Assembly (NCBI GenBank): GCA_022712915.1
Contig: JAFLJQ010000100.1
Span: 1 to 41,083, forward strand
DNA from: Gammaproteobacteria bacterium
Lineage (GTDB): Bacteria > Pseudomonadota > Gammaproteobacteria > UBA6429 > Thiohalophilaceae
DNA length: 41,083 bases
Direction of reading: 5' to 3'
In this document: positions 9,224 to 17,826 of the stretch, piece after piece
How positions within the stretch are numbered: position 1 is the stretch's first letter
How the letters are laid out: the number at the start of each line of letters is the position of its first letter
Made by a program: the position numbers and the translations under genes
Notes under the pieces: model-generated
Told to the model about the DNA's origin: nothing
Database searches by the model: none
What the model saw: the letters and a program-made list of their open reading frames with translations, nothing else

Positions 9224-11056
9224 ATGATGAAAAAGTGGGTTCGCTGGAAAGGACTAATTGGATTTGCCGTTACGGTAGTCTTACTCATGTTATTTTTCAT
9301 TCTATTCATTGATTCCATTATCAAAAGCAGCATCGAATATACTGGTACCCGCATGGCCGGTGCCAAAGTCGAGCTGGACAATGCCGAATTTCACTTTTCC
9401 CCACTGGGTATGCAAATAAATCGCCTGCAAATCACTAACCCAGACTTACCAATGCAAAACATTATTGATATCAAAAATATTCACTTTAATCTGGATGGCT
9501 TGAACTTGCTACGACGCAAAGTTCTAATTAATGAAATGCAGGTAGACGGCATCCGACTAAATACCGCACGTAAAATAAGCGGTGCAATCAAACAAGAAAA
9601 TAAATCACGGGCCCCGGCAAAAATCACAAAATCCGATGAAGGAAAGGACTTCAAATTACCGAACATCAACATTCCCAATGCAGATCAAATTCTTGCAAGA
9701 GAAGAAATTAAAACTGCCAAACTGGCAACCCTATATAAATCGAATATCAAGGCCAGTCAGGACAACTGGAATAAGATTAAGCAGGACATACCGGGAGAGA
9801 AAAAAATCAATGATTATCAGCAACGCATTGATAAAATAAAACAGGCCGATACAAAAGATATACAGCAACTCTCTGCTACTATAAAGGAACTCAAGTCTAT
9901 CAAGAAAGAGATCAAGGCAGATATTATTTTTGTAGAAACATCCAAGAATAAAATCAATGGTGATATTAATAAACTTGATCGTGATCTGAAAGTACTTAAA
10001 AACTCCCCACAGGAAGAATTTTCCCGGCTAAGCGACAAATACTCGGCAAATACCTCAAACATAGGCAATGTCAGTCATCTATTATTTGGCCATGAGGCAA
10101 AAAAATATACTGAACTGGCCATGGGCTGGTACAAAAAAATTGAACCCTGGCTTGCCTATGTCGACTTCTCTGGCAGTAACACACCAACAGTAGACCGTCG
10201 CAAAGGTATAGATGTTAAATTCAGGGAAGACAAACCAACGCCGGACTTTTTTATCAAACTCATCCGCGCCACAGTTGAAATAGAACAAGGCAATTTTAGT
10301 GGTGAGATCAAGAACATCACTAATGAACAAAACATTACTCACAAACCCATCACATTACACTTTACTGGCGCAAAGATGCAGGGCCTTGACTCAATTTTAT
10401 TAACTGGTACGTTTAATCACATCAACCCTGGCAAGGCCATAGATCAGCTAAACTACAGTATGATAAATTATGAATTAAACAAGTACCGTTTAATCAACAA
10501 TGATGACATGACAATCTATCTTGATAAAGCAAAATCTGACATCACACTTGTTGCACAACGCAAGAACAATAAAATCCATGCCGATTTCAAGTCCCATATT
10601 CATTCTATAAAATATAACAATCAGGCTAGCGGCAATGAGTTGTCGATGATGTTCCTATCATCCCTCAATAAAACACGTAATTTTAATATCTATGGGGATT
10701 TACGTGGTACTTTTGACCATTACACGACAAAAGTCAGTTCTGATCTGGACAATCGTCTAAAAGACAATATGAAACATCACATGAATCAAAAAATGGTCGC
10801 GTTCAGAAAAACCTTAAAAGACAAAATATCTTTGCAAGCACGTCAGCCAATTCAGGATGCTGAAGGTAAATTCAACAACCTCAACTCTGGTATAAAAAAT
10901 GACATTGCCATTCGCAAGGCCCGATTCAACCAACAATTAAACACAACGCAAGCAGACATCGAACAAAAAGAACAACAAATCAAGGCCAAATCAGACGTAA
11001 AAAAACAACAGTTAAAAAACAAAGCAAAAGATAAACTAAAAAATCTATTCAAATAA
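9224..11056 (+). CDS. TIGR03545-like envelope protein with AsmA-like N-terminal region
   Basis: The 610-residue protein has one N-terminal membrane anchor (residues 10-32) followed by a long periplasmic part. Residues about 40-115 (VELDNAEFHFSPLGMQINRL and onward) have the alternating beta pattern of AsmA/DUF748-type proteins. Residues about 150-270 are Lys/Glu-rich and predicted coiled coil. A second beta-rich region covers about 330-500, and the last 100 residues are again helical and Lys-rich. It forms a tight pair with the DUF2062 gene upstream. The family has no proven function. AsmA-like folds point to lipid movement or outer-membrane assembly, which is inference. Confidence 0.75.
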   Translation: MMKKWVRWKGLIGFAVTVVLLMLFFILFIDSIIKSSIEYTGTRMAGAKVELDNAEFHFSPLGMQINRLQITNPDLPMQNIIDIKNIHFNLDGLNLLRRKVLINEMQVDGIRLNTARKISGAIKQENKSRAPAKITKSDEGKDFKLPNINIPNADQILAREEIKTAKLATLYKSNIKASQDNWNKIKQDIPGEKKINDYQQRIDKIKQADTKDIQQLSATIKELKSIKKEIKADIIFVETSKNKINGDINKLDRDLKVLKNSPQEEFSRLSDKYSANTSNIGNVSHLLFGHEAKKYTELAMGWYKKIEPWLAYVDFSGSNTPTVDRRKGIDVKFREDKPTPDFFIKLIRATVEIEQGNFSGEIKNITNEQNITHKPITLHFTGAKMQGLDSILLTGTFNHINPGKAIDQLNYSMINYELNKYRLINNDDMTIYLDKAKSDITLVAQRKNNKIHADFKSHIHSIKYNNQASGNELSMMFLSSLNKTRNFNIYGDLRGTFDHYTTKVSSDLDNRLKDNMKHHMNQKMVAFRKTLKDKISLQARQPIQDAEGKFNNLNSGIKNDIAIRKARFNQQLNTTQADIEQKEQQIKAKSDVKKQQLKNKAKDKLKNLFK

Positions 11057-11089
11057 TCTGACAACGCTATTCTATACTGCAGCCTTAAT

Positions 11090-11998
11090 TTAACGCCATG
11101 CCGATTTTTTTTGTTTGTTTTTTTTATTTAATTTTGATGCCACAGACACATTGGTGATTTTTCGTTTTTTGTTCGGCTTTTGATGTCCCAGTTCTTTTTC
11201 CATATCACGGATGGCCTGCTCAATTTGTTTTCCTCCCAGGACATGCACATCTTCTACATAACCAAGCAGTAGTAATCTATCAAATAGCAGGTTAATACGA
11301 CGAGGAATACCACCAGTCCACTCCTGCACGAAGTCAAATACAACTGGGCGTATTTCCGGATCATTATCCCAACCAGCCTCATTCAAACGGGTCATAACAT
11401 ACTTTTCAGTTTCAGCCCGGGTCAGTGGTTCAATATTGTAGGATGCAATAATACGCTGGCGGAGATGTTCAAATTTAGGCATCATCAGCGTATCGCGTAA
11501 TTCAATCTGGCCGACCAGAAAAATCTGTACTGCCGCCTTACCCCCTTCCTCAATATTGGTCAGGATACGCATCTCTTCCAGGGCCTCATCGGTCAGTGTC
11601 TGAGCCTCATCAATTACGAGTAATACCCGAATATTTTTTGATTTTCTCTTCCGTAAGTAATCTTCCAGGGCCTTAAAAAGGCCAATCCGACTCTTACCCT
11701 CTATTGGGATGTCAAGAGAAGCACAGACCAGTTCGAGGATACTCTCAGCATCCAGATTGGCGGCAGCGATGCGAGTGACTTCGACCTTCCGAGCCTTCAC
11801 CTCCTTACTGAGACGTTGAATTAGTGTGGTTTTACCATGACCCACTCCACCAGTAATCACCACAAATCCCTCGCCCTGCTCAATTCCATACAAGAGATAG
11901 GCCAAGGCCTTTTCCTGACACAGACTCGGGAAGAAAAACCGCATATCCGGTGTTAACTTGAAGGGTCGGGCTATTAAATTATAAAATTTTAAATACAT
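11090..11998 (-). CDS. ExeA/GspA-like AAA ATPase
   Basis: This 302-residue P-loop ATPase begins MYLKFYNLIARPFKLTPD, the usual N-terminus of ExeA/GspA/MshM-type and PEP-CTERM-associated ATPases. Walker A is GGVGHGKTT (residues 50-58) and Walker B is VLLVIDEAQ (125-133). A C-terminal lid follows, then a very basic tail (Lys/Asn-rich, residues 270-302). ExeA relatives energise secretin or pilus assembly through peptidoglycan. Here there is no GspB-like peptidoglycan-binding domain and no secretin gene nearby, so its partner is unknown. It converges with the TIGR03545 gene, 33 bp apart, and seems monocistronic. Confidence 0.82.
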   Translation of the reverse strand: MYLKFYNLIARPFKLTPDMRFFFPSLCQEKALAYLLYGIEQGEGFVVITGGVGHGKTTLIQRLSKEVKARKVEVTRIAAANLDAESILELVCASLDIPIEGKSRIGLFKALEDYLRKRKSKNIRVLLVIDEAQTLTDEALEEMRILTNIEEGGKAAVQIFLVGQIELRDTLMMPKFEHLRQRIIASYNIEPLTRAETEKYVMTRLNEAGWDNDPEIRPVVFDFVQEWTGGIPRRINLLFDRLLLLGYVEDVHVLGGKQIEQAIRDMEKELGHQKPNKKRKITNVSVASKLNKKNKQKKSAWR

Positions 11999-12116
11999 AG
12001 GTCTGTCTTTTTCTGATTAGAATACCCTTGGTAAACCACACAGATTCTCCCCTCACGCACCTCATTGATGTATCGACTCCAACCAGTAAAGCATTAATAT
12101 TTTCCTTTATTTTACA

Positions 12117-12145
12117 TTGTCAAAGCACGAACAAAAATTTATTCA
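12117..12145 (+). promoter_or_regulatory. Possible sigma-70 promoter for gnd-zwf
   Basis: TTGTCA (12117-12122) and TATTCA (12140-12145) are separated by 17 bp in the AT-rich gap between the ATPase gene and gnd. The match is reasonable but not unique in such AT-rich DNA. The rest of the gap (11999-12260) holds nothing else I can support. GGAG 8 nt before ATG 12261 is the gnd Shine-Dalgarno. Confidence 0.3.
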
Positions 12146-12260
12146 ATATATTTATAAAATGTAATAAAAAACCATTTTTCCTGTATAAGATAGTCGTACA
12201 ACCATTTACTATAGTTCAAAGTAATAATGAAACTTTAAACATTCGTCTGGAGCAAGCACC

Positions 12261-13169
12261 ATGCAATTAGCTATGATCGGTTTGGGGAAAATGGGGGCCA
12301 ACATGACGCGACGGCTCTGCCGGGGTGGTATCGAGGTAATCGGATATAACCGTTCAAGTGCGATCATTGAACAACTGGTGAAGGAAGAGGGCATGAAACC
12401 GGCCTCATCCCTTGCCGATGCCATTCAGCAACTATCTACACCCAGGATCATCTGGCTGATGTTGCCAAGTGGCGATCCCACGGAAACAGCCATTAACGAT
12501 ATCATCAAACTGCTAGACCCCAATGATGTAGTCATTGATGGTGGTAATTCAAATTACCATGATACGCAGCGTCGAGGTCAGTTGTTGCAAAAACATAACA
12601 TAGGCTTTATTGATGCCGGTACTTCAGGCGGTGTCTGGGGACTGGAGAATGGTTACTGTCTGATGGTTGGTGGTGAGAAACAATATGTCCACCTAATCGA
12701 ACCAACCCTGAAGGTTTTAGCTCCAGCTGCCGATCGTGGCTGGGCCCATGTTGGCCCCGTTGGTGCGGGGCACTTTAGTAAAATGATCCATAATGGCATT
12801 GAATACGGCATGATGCAGGCCTATGCAGAAGGATTTTCCCTATTAAAAGGTAAGCCTGAGTTTGATCTCGATCTGGCACAGCTTTCTGAATTATGGCGTC
12901 ACGGTTCAGTGGTGCAGAGTTGGTTACTGGACTTAATGGCAGATTTCCTAAAAGGTGATCAGCAATTGGAAAATATACAACCCTTTGTTGCCGATTCGGG
13001 TGAAGGTCGTTGGACTGTCGATGAAGCCACGGCACAAGGCACCCCTGCTCCAGTTCTGGCACTCGCACTACACATGCGTTTTGCCAGCCAGGGCAGCTCC
13101 GATTATGGCAATAAATTACTGGCCATGATGCGTAATAGCTTTGGTGGCCATGCCATCAAAGACAAATAA
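12261..13169 (+). CDS. gnd: 6-phosphogluconate dehydrogenase (decarboxylating), short type
   Basis: The enzyme oxidatively decarboxylates 6-phosphogluconate to ribulose 5-phosphate in the cytoplasm. The Rossmann start is MIGLGKMGANM. The substrate motif is DGGNSNYHDTQRR (about residues 93-105), and the catalytic Lys/Asn region is HFSKMIHNGIEYGMMQAYAE (about 173-192). At 302 residues it is the short, GndA/YqeC-type form rather than the 470-residue E. coli Gnd. Many members of the short group prefer NAD, but I cannot read cofactor choice with certainty. It precedes zwf by 11 bp, so the two form an operon. Confidence 0.94.
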   Translation: MQLAMIGLGKMGANMTRRLCRGGIEVIGYNRSSAIIEQLVKEEGMKPASSLADAIQQLSTPRIIWLMLPSGDPTETAINDIIKLLDPNDVVIDGGNSNYHDTQRRGQLLQKHNIGFIDAGTSGGVWGLENGYCLMVGGEKQYVHLIEPTLKVLAPAADRGWAHVGPVGAGHFSKMIHNGIEYGMMQAYAEGFSLLKGKPEFDLDLAQLSELWRHGSVVQSWLLDLMADFLKGDQQLENIQPFVADSGEGRWTVDEATAQGTPAPVLALALHMRFASQGSSDYGNKLLAMMRNSFGGHAIKDK

Positions 13170-13180
13170 GGATAAGAATT

Positions 13181-14662
13181 ATGCTCGCTCCCTGTACATT
13201 TATCGTCTTTGGCGCAACCGGTAATCTGGCCCGCATAAAGCTATTGCCGGCAATTTATCACCTGGAAGAAGTAGGACGCATTCCCGATGGCTCGGCCATT
13301 GTCGGCTTTAGTCGCCGCAAATTCTCTAACGATGAATGGCGAGAACACGTCGCCAGCACACTTAAAGACAAGGCCAGGGGAGGCCTTAAAAATGAGGTCT
13401 TTGAACGGCTGTCAAAACGCCTACATATGGTCAGTGGCGAGATGACCGATGCCGATTCACTACAGAATCTGAAAACATATATTGACGCAAATAACCTGCC
13501 GAAGAATCTAATCTTCTACATGGCCATCCCTCCGACACAATACACCAAGGTCAGTCAAGCCATAGCTGATACGGGTTTACATCAGGAGGAACAAGGCTGG
13601 CGGCGTCTGGTCATCGAAAAACCCTTTGGCTATGACTCAGAAAGTGCCCAAGTACTAAATGCCAAATTACATGAACATTTTACTGAAAAGCAGATTTTCC
13701 GTATCGACCATTATCTTGGCAAAGCAATGGTGCAAAACGTGCTCATATTTCGCTTTGCCAACCTGATGCTGGAACCTTTATGGAACCGGAACTATATCGA
13801 CCACGTGCAAATTACCCACTCTGAGTCTCTGGGTATCAGCGGCCGCGCTGCCTTCTATGATGGTGTTGGTGCTATGCGCGACATGATCCAAAGCCACTTG
13901 TTACAAATGTTGACGCTGGTCGCCATGGAACCCCCACCCAATCTGGATGCCGAATCCTTGCGCGATGAAAAGGTCAAGGTTCTCAAATCTATCAGACCGA
14001 TTGCTAAACGTGCCGTCAATGCCCATGCCTTTCGCGCCCAATACGGCGCCGGTGAAGTCAATGGTGAACATGTCCAGGCTTACCTGCAGGAAGAAGGAGT
14101 ACCGGCACACAGCACCACAGAAACCTATGCGGCACTCAAGCTCTATATCGATAACTGGCGCTGGCGTAATGTGCCGTTTTATTTACGTACCGGTAAACGC
14201 ATGGCACAAAACAGCTCAGTGATCAGCATTCGCTTCAAGCACCCACCGCAGCAACTTTTTCGCCAAACTCAGATCGAAAAGATCAAACCCAACTGGATCA
14301 TTCTCGGTATTCAGCCACACGAGTGCATGCGTATAGAAATGCAGGTTAAACAACCGGGGCTGGAACTGAACACCCATACTACCAGTCTGGATGCCAGTTA
14401 TTGCACTCACACTGATTACCAACTAGATGCTTATGAAGCACTGCTGCTGGATATTATCGAAAATGATCGTTCTCTGTTTTTGCGTTATGACGAGATTGCC
14501 TGGGCCTGGGGTGTGGTCGACCCTGTTATCAAGCAATGGGATATAGAACGAGATTATATTCACACCTACCCTGCTGGCAGTTGGGGGCCACCTGAAGTTA
14601 ATAAGCTATTTGATCGGGACGATCACTATTGGCGAGATGCCCTTGATCAGAAAGAAGACTGA
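13181..14662 (+). CDS. zwf: Glucose-6-phosphate 1-dehydrogenase
   Basis: This enzyme catalyses the first step of the oxidative pentose phosphate pathway, glucose 6-phosphate to 6-phosphogluconolactone. At 493 residues it has the normal bacterial length. The nucleotide-binding start is FGATGNLARIKLLPA. The signature active-site segment is RIDHYLGKAMVQN (about residues 174-186), and the preceding VIEKPFGYD is also intact. It is second in the gnd-zwf operon. Its 3' end overlaps the convergent pgl gene by 16 bp, so the next enzyme of the pathway is read from the opposite strand. Confidence 0.97.
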   Translation: MLAPCTFIVFGATGNLARIKLLPAIYHLEEVGRIPDGSAIVGFSRRKFSNDEWREHVASTLKDKARGGLKNEVFERLSKRLHMVSGEMTDADSLQNLKTYIDANNLPKNLIFYMAIPPTQYTKVSQAIADTGLHQEEQGWRRLVIEKPFGYDSESAQVLNAKLHEHFTEKQIFRIDHYLGKAMVQNVLIFRFANLMLEPLWNRNYIDHVQITHSESLGISGRAAFYDGVGAMRDMIQSHLLQMLTLVAMEPPPNLDAESLRDEKVKVLKSIRPIAKRAVNAHAFRAQYGAGEVNGEHVQAYLQEEGVPAHSTTETYAALKLYIDNWRWRNVPFYLRTGKRMAQNSSVISIRFKHPPQQLFRQTQIEKIKPNWIILGIQPHECMRIEMQVKQPGLELNTHTTSLDASYCTHTDYQLDAYEALLLDIIENDRSLFLRYDEIAWAWGVVDPVIKQWDIERDYIHTYPAGSWGPPEVNKLFDRDDHYWRDALDQKED

Positions 14663-15402
14663 TCCAGTTGACTGGCTGCTGCATGATCAATAAACCAGTG
14701 CACTTCACCCGTAGGTAAAACAGCCTGAATGGGATAAAGAGTTTCGCTGTCTTTTTGTAAAATATGGGCCAGGATAGCGGCCTTGCTCCCACCACTCACC
14801 ATCACCATGATCTGTCGTGCCTGATTCAGGCACGGGTAGGTCATACTGACGCGCCAACTGGCCAGTTTTTCAACATACACCGCCGCGACACTCTTATCAT
14901 CACAGCGCAAGATATCGGTGCCAGGAAACAAGGAGGCGGTATGACCATCATCCCCCATACCGAGCATAATCAAATCAAATATCGGTGCTTGCCCTCCTGA
15001 CAATGGGACGATGGCGTTTATTAAGTTGGCATATTGCTCTGCCGCTTCACAGGCATGTTCATAATGCGTCGGTATGGGATGTATATTTCCCTCTGGGATG
15101 GAAACGTGATCCAGTAAACAGTCCCTGGCCATACCAAAATTACTATCAGGATGATCATGGGCAACATAACGCTCATCACCAATAAAGATATGTACACAGG
15201 ACCAATCAATTCTTTCTGTCATATCCGGCCTAGCCAGTAAACGATAAAGAGGCTGAGGGGTTGAACCACCAGTAAGCGCCACATGAAAGACACCGCGTTG
15301 CTCTATGGCCTGTTGAGCTTGTTCCAACCAATAAAGGGCGGCAGACTGACTAAGTGCAGCCAAATCAGCGTCGGTATGTAAAATATATCGCGGGTCTAAC
15401 AT
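14647..15402 (-). CDS. pgl: 6-phosphogluconolactonase
   Basis: The enzyme hydrolyses 6-phosphogluconolactone, linking Zwf to Gnd. Family motifs are ALTGGSTPQPLY, IGDERYVAHDHPDSN and LGMGDDGHTASLFPG. I choose ATG 15402 (251 residues, starting MLDPRYILHTD), which matches the family's usual N-terminus and has AGAGGTG 5 nt upstream. The frame stays open 22 codons further to ATG 15468, but that extension lies entirely in a MITE-like element. The Shine-Dalgarno for ATG 15402 is itself part of that element's terminal repeat. The gene converges with zwf, overlapping it by 16 bp. Confidence 0.93.
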   Translation of the reverse strand: MLDPRYILHTDADLAALSQSAALYWLEQAQQAIEQRGVFHVALTGGSTPQPLYRLLARPDMTERIDWSCVHIFIGDERYVAHDHPDSNFGMARDCLLDHVSIPEGNIHPIPTHYEHACEAAEQYANLINAIVPLSGGQAPIFDLIMLGMGDDGHTASLFPGTDILRCDDKSVAAVYVEKLASWRVSMTYPCLNQARQIMVMVSGGSKAAILAHILQKDSETLYPIQAVLPTGEVHWFIDHAAASQLDQSSF

Positions 15403-15624
15403 ATGGGCACCTCTAAAAATCCACTGAAGCAGCACTGGCTGCGTTAAAAGCAAGCTCAAGATGCTCATTGACTACGTATAAACTGCGCGTTCTGCTCATC
15501 ACATCCCTCTGATAAGCCCCTTCGGGGCCATGCTATCGCATGTCCAAAATCATTCCTGATGATTTTGTCGCTTGTTTTTGCCTTACCATCATATGTTTGA
15601 TTGAATTTTTAGAGGTGCCCATAT
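15401..15624. mobile_element. MITE-like element 1 (216 bp) with 4-bp target duplication ATAT
   Basis: GGGCACCTCTAAAAAT (15405-15420) is repeated perfectly inverted at 15605-15620, and ATAT flanks both ends (15401-15404 and 15621-15624). The 216-bp interior has no transposase. It has two small hairpins: GCCCC-TTC-GGGGC (15516-15528) and AAAATCAT-N5-ATGATTTT (15546-15566). The perfect 16-bp ends and intact target duplication suggest a fairly recent insertion mobilised in trans. It fell between pgl and the divergent glycosidase gene, touching the pgl start codon. The ends resemble those of element 2 at 20401-20668. Confidence 0.85.
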
Positions 15625-15709
15625 CGCAATCCAGTGTATACTAAAATATTGGTACACAGTCTACTCAAGACTTCAATGCATATCCACCCTGCATTCTGAT
15701 AACAAACAA

Positions 15710-16981
15710 ATGACCCACTCACAACAGATTGAACAAAACACTTTACTTCAAGATGGCCATGATCAGGCCATCCATTTATTGCGTCGATGTTGCTGTGCGG
15801 ATGGTTTTCTAGCCTCATTGTCAGAACGAGATAATTATCGCCGCATCTGGGCAAGAGATGGCGTGATATGCGGTCTCGCAGCCCTACTCTCTGGTGAACA
15901 GGATTTAATTAAGACGTTTAAACAAACACTGCTAACACTGACACAATATCAGGGGCCTCACGGAGAAATCCCAAGTAATGTTGATACCATGAGTGAGCGA
16001 GTCAGTTATGGTGGTACCACAGGTCGCATCGATGCCGACCTGTGGTTTGTTATTGGCTGTGGAGAATACTGGGCCGCCACACAGGACAATGAGTTTATCG
16101 ATACCGTTTTTCCTGCCCTGGAAAAAGTTCGCCACCTGCTCGGGGCCTGGGAATTTAATAATCGTGGCCTGCTGTATGTGCCACCCGCTGGCGACTGGGC
16201 CGATGAGTATCTGCATTCAGGTTATGTATTATATGATCAACTACTTTACCTACAAGCCCATCGCAGCTTTTGCGCTATCCACCACTATGTGCACAATTCT
16301 ATCGATCACAGTTTACTGGAACGAAAAAATCACCTGAAGCATCTGCTGCGAGCCAATTACTGGTTCCATGACGGCAATGACATCCCTGATGATATCTATC
16401 ATGAAGTGCTTTACCGCAAGGGACATGGCGCCGCACCGCACTGTGCCGGTGATTACTGGCTGCCGTTTTTTTCACCTACGGGTTATGGTTATCGGTTTGA
16501 TGGCTTTGCCAATGTATTGGTCTCCCTGTTAGATATCGCGGATGAAGAGCAACGACAAGCGGTCGATACGTTTATCAGTGATCTGGTAAATGACGACATG
16601 CCCCTGTTACCCGCCTTTCATCCCGTGATCCAACCCCTGGATGAAGACTGGAAAGAATTGCAAATGACCTTTTCCTACAGTTTCAAAAACAAGCCCTATG
16701 AATTTCATAATGGTGGTCTGTGGAGTATGATCAGTGGTTTTTATGTTGCTGACCTAGCCAAACGAGGACAAACTGATCTGGCCAAAAAATATCTCACCGC
16801 CATTCACCGAGCCAACAAAATGAGTTCGGTTGATGCCGAATGGGGATTTTATGAATTTGTGCATGGTCAAACCCTGCATCCGGGTGGAACGCCATATCAG
16901 GCCTGGAGTGCAGCCGGGGCATTAATCGGCCATTATGCCCTGCAAGGCAAACCAGTATTTCAGATCGATGGCATCGAATAA
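15710..16981 (+). CDS. Six-hairpin glycoside hydrolase, amylo-alpha-1,6-glucosidase / GH100 invertase-like
   Basis: The 423-residue soluble protein has the (alpha/alpha)6-barrel pattern. An RRIWARDGVICG segment lies near residue 43. GGTTGRIDADLWFVIG follows near residue 101, with an acidic pair where related glycosidases place a catalytic Asp. EFHNGGLWSMISGFY lies near residue 328. Automatic pipelines would likely call it a glycogen debranching enzyme. The short length and the NGGLW and DADLWF motifs also recall GH100 neutral invertases. It overlaps the downstream sucrose-phosphatase-like gene by 14 bp, which favours a sucrose-related or glucoside-related substrate. There is no signal peptide. 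No good Shine-Dalgarno precedes ATG 15710. Confidence 0.75.
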   Translation: MTHSQQIEQNTLLQDGHDQAIHLLRRCCCADGFLASLSERDNYRRIWARDGVICGLAALLSGEQDLIKTFKQTLLTLTQYQGPHGEIPSNVDTMSERVSYGGTTGRIDADLWFVIGCGEYWAATQDNEFIDTVFPALEKVRHLLGAWEFNNRGLLYVPPAGDWADEYLHSGYVLYDQLLYLQAHRSFCAIHHYVHNSIDHSLLERKNHLKHLLRANYWFHDGNDIPDDIYHEVLYRKGHGAAPHCAGDYWLPFFSPTGYGYRFDGFANVLVSLLDIADEEQRQAVDTFISDLVNDDMPLLPAFHPVIQPLDEDWKELQMTFSYSFKNKPYEFHNGGLWSMISGFYVADLAKRGQTDLAKKYLTAIHRANKMSSVDAEWGFYEFVHGQTLHPGGTPYQAWSAAGALIGHYALQGKPVFQIDGIE

Positions 16982-17819
16982 TAACATCCTGATTTGTACA
17001 GATCTGGATCGCACCCTGTTACCTAATGGGTCGCAAAGTGAATCAAGCAATGCTCGCCCCCTGTTTCATGAACTGGTAAATCATCCAGATATTTACCTCG
17101 CATATGTCAGTGGCCGTGACAAACAACTTCTACTTGATGCTATTGAACAATATAAACTCCCTATTCCAGATTTTGCAATTACCGATGTTGGATCAACAAT
17201 CTATGCCACTAACCATGATGGCTGGCAGATATGGGATAAATGGCATACAGAAATTGCAAAGGACTGGGGCCAGTACCAGCAACAGACACTAGCTAAGCTT
17301 TTAAAAGATATAACGAAACTGCAACTTCAGGAACCCGATAAACAAGGAAAATACAAGCTCAGTTATTATGCCGATGAAAAAACAGAAACGACAAGACTGT
17401 TTCATGACATCAATACGCGCCTCAACCCACACCACATCAAGGCCAATCTGATATGGAGTATTGATGAAACCAGCCATACCGGCCTGCTGGATATCCTGCC
17501 ACAAAGTGCAAACAAGTTGCATGCCATCCGTTTTTTAATGGCAGAAAAAGGTTTTACAAACAAACAAGTCGTATTTTCAGGTGATAGTGGTAATGACCTG
17601 GAAGTACTGTGCAGTGATTTGCAAGCCACCCTGGTTGCAAATGCCACTATCGAGGTGCGTGAACAAGCCATTATACAAGCCATAGATAACAATTTTGAAT
17701 CTCTCCTCTATTGTGCAAAAGGTGAATTCATGGGCATGAATGGCAATTATGCTGCAGGAATTTTGGAAGGTGTAGCCCATTATCTACCCCACACCCTCAA
17801 TTTGCTAAAGTCCAAATAA
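16968..17819 (+). CDS. HAD-IIB phosphatase, sucrose-6-phosphate phosphatase-like
   Basis: This 283-residue cytoplasmic enzyme has HAD motif I ICTDLDRTLLP, motif II in YVSGRDKQLL, and motif IV GDSGNDLEVL. DFAITDVGSTIY, just after motif II, closely resembles sucrose-phosphate phosphatases. Mannosylfructose-phosphate or glucosylglycerol-type phosphatases are alternatives. I choose ATG 16968 (MASNNNILICTDLD) because it brings motif I to the N-terminus as usual; an in-frame ATG at 16935 would add 11 residues. It is coupled to the glycosidase gene upstream. No sucrose-phosphate synthase is visible in the window. It ends 7 bp before the convergent Crp-type gene. Confidence 0.78.
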   Translation: MASNNNILICTDLDRTLLPNGSQSESSNARPLFHELVNHPDIYLAYVSGRDKQLLLDAIEQYKLPIPDFAITDVGSTIYATNHDGWQIWDKWHTEIAKDWGQYQQQTLAKLLKDITKLQLQEPDKQGKYKLSYYADEKTETTRLFHDINTRLNPHHIKANLIWSIDETSHTGLLDILPQSANKLHAIRFLMAEKGFTNKQVVFSGDSGNDLEVLCSDLQATLVANATIEVREQAIIQAIDNNFESLLYCAKGEFMGMNGNYAAGILEGVAHYLPHTLNLLKSK

Positions 17820-17826
17820 CTGTTCT

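Noticed and set aside
15403-15468. 22-residue N-terminal extension of 6-phosphogluconolactonase
   Set aside because: It is encoded wholly by the MITE and has no ribosome site, while ATG 15402 has a strong one and matches the family start.
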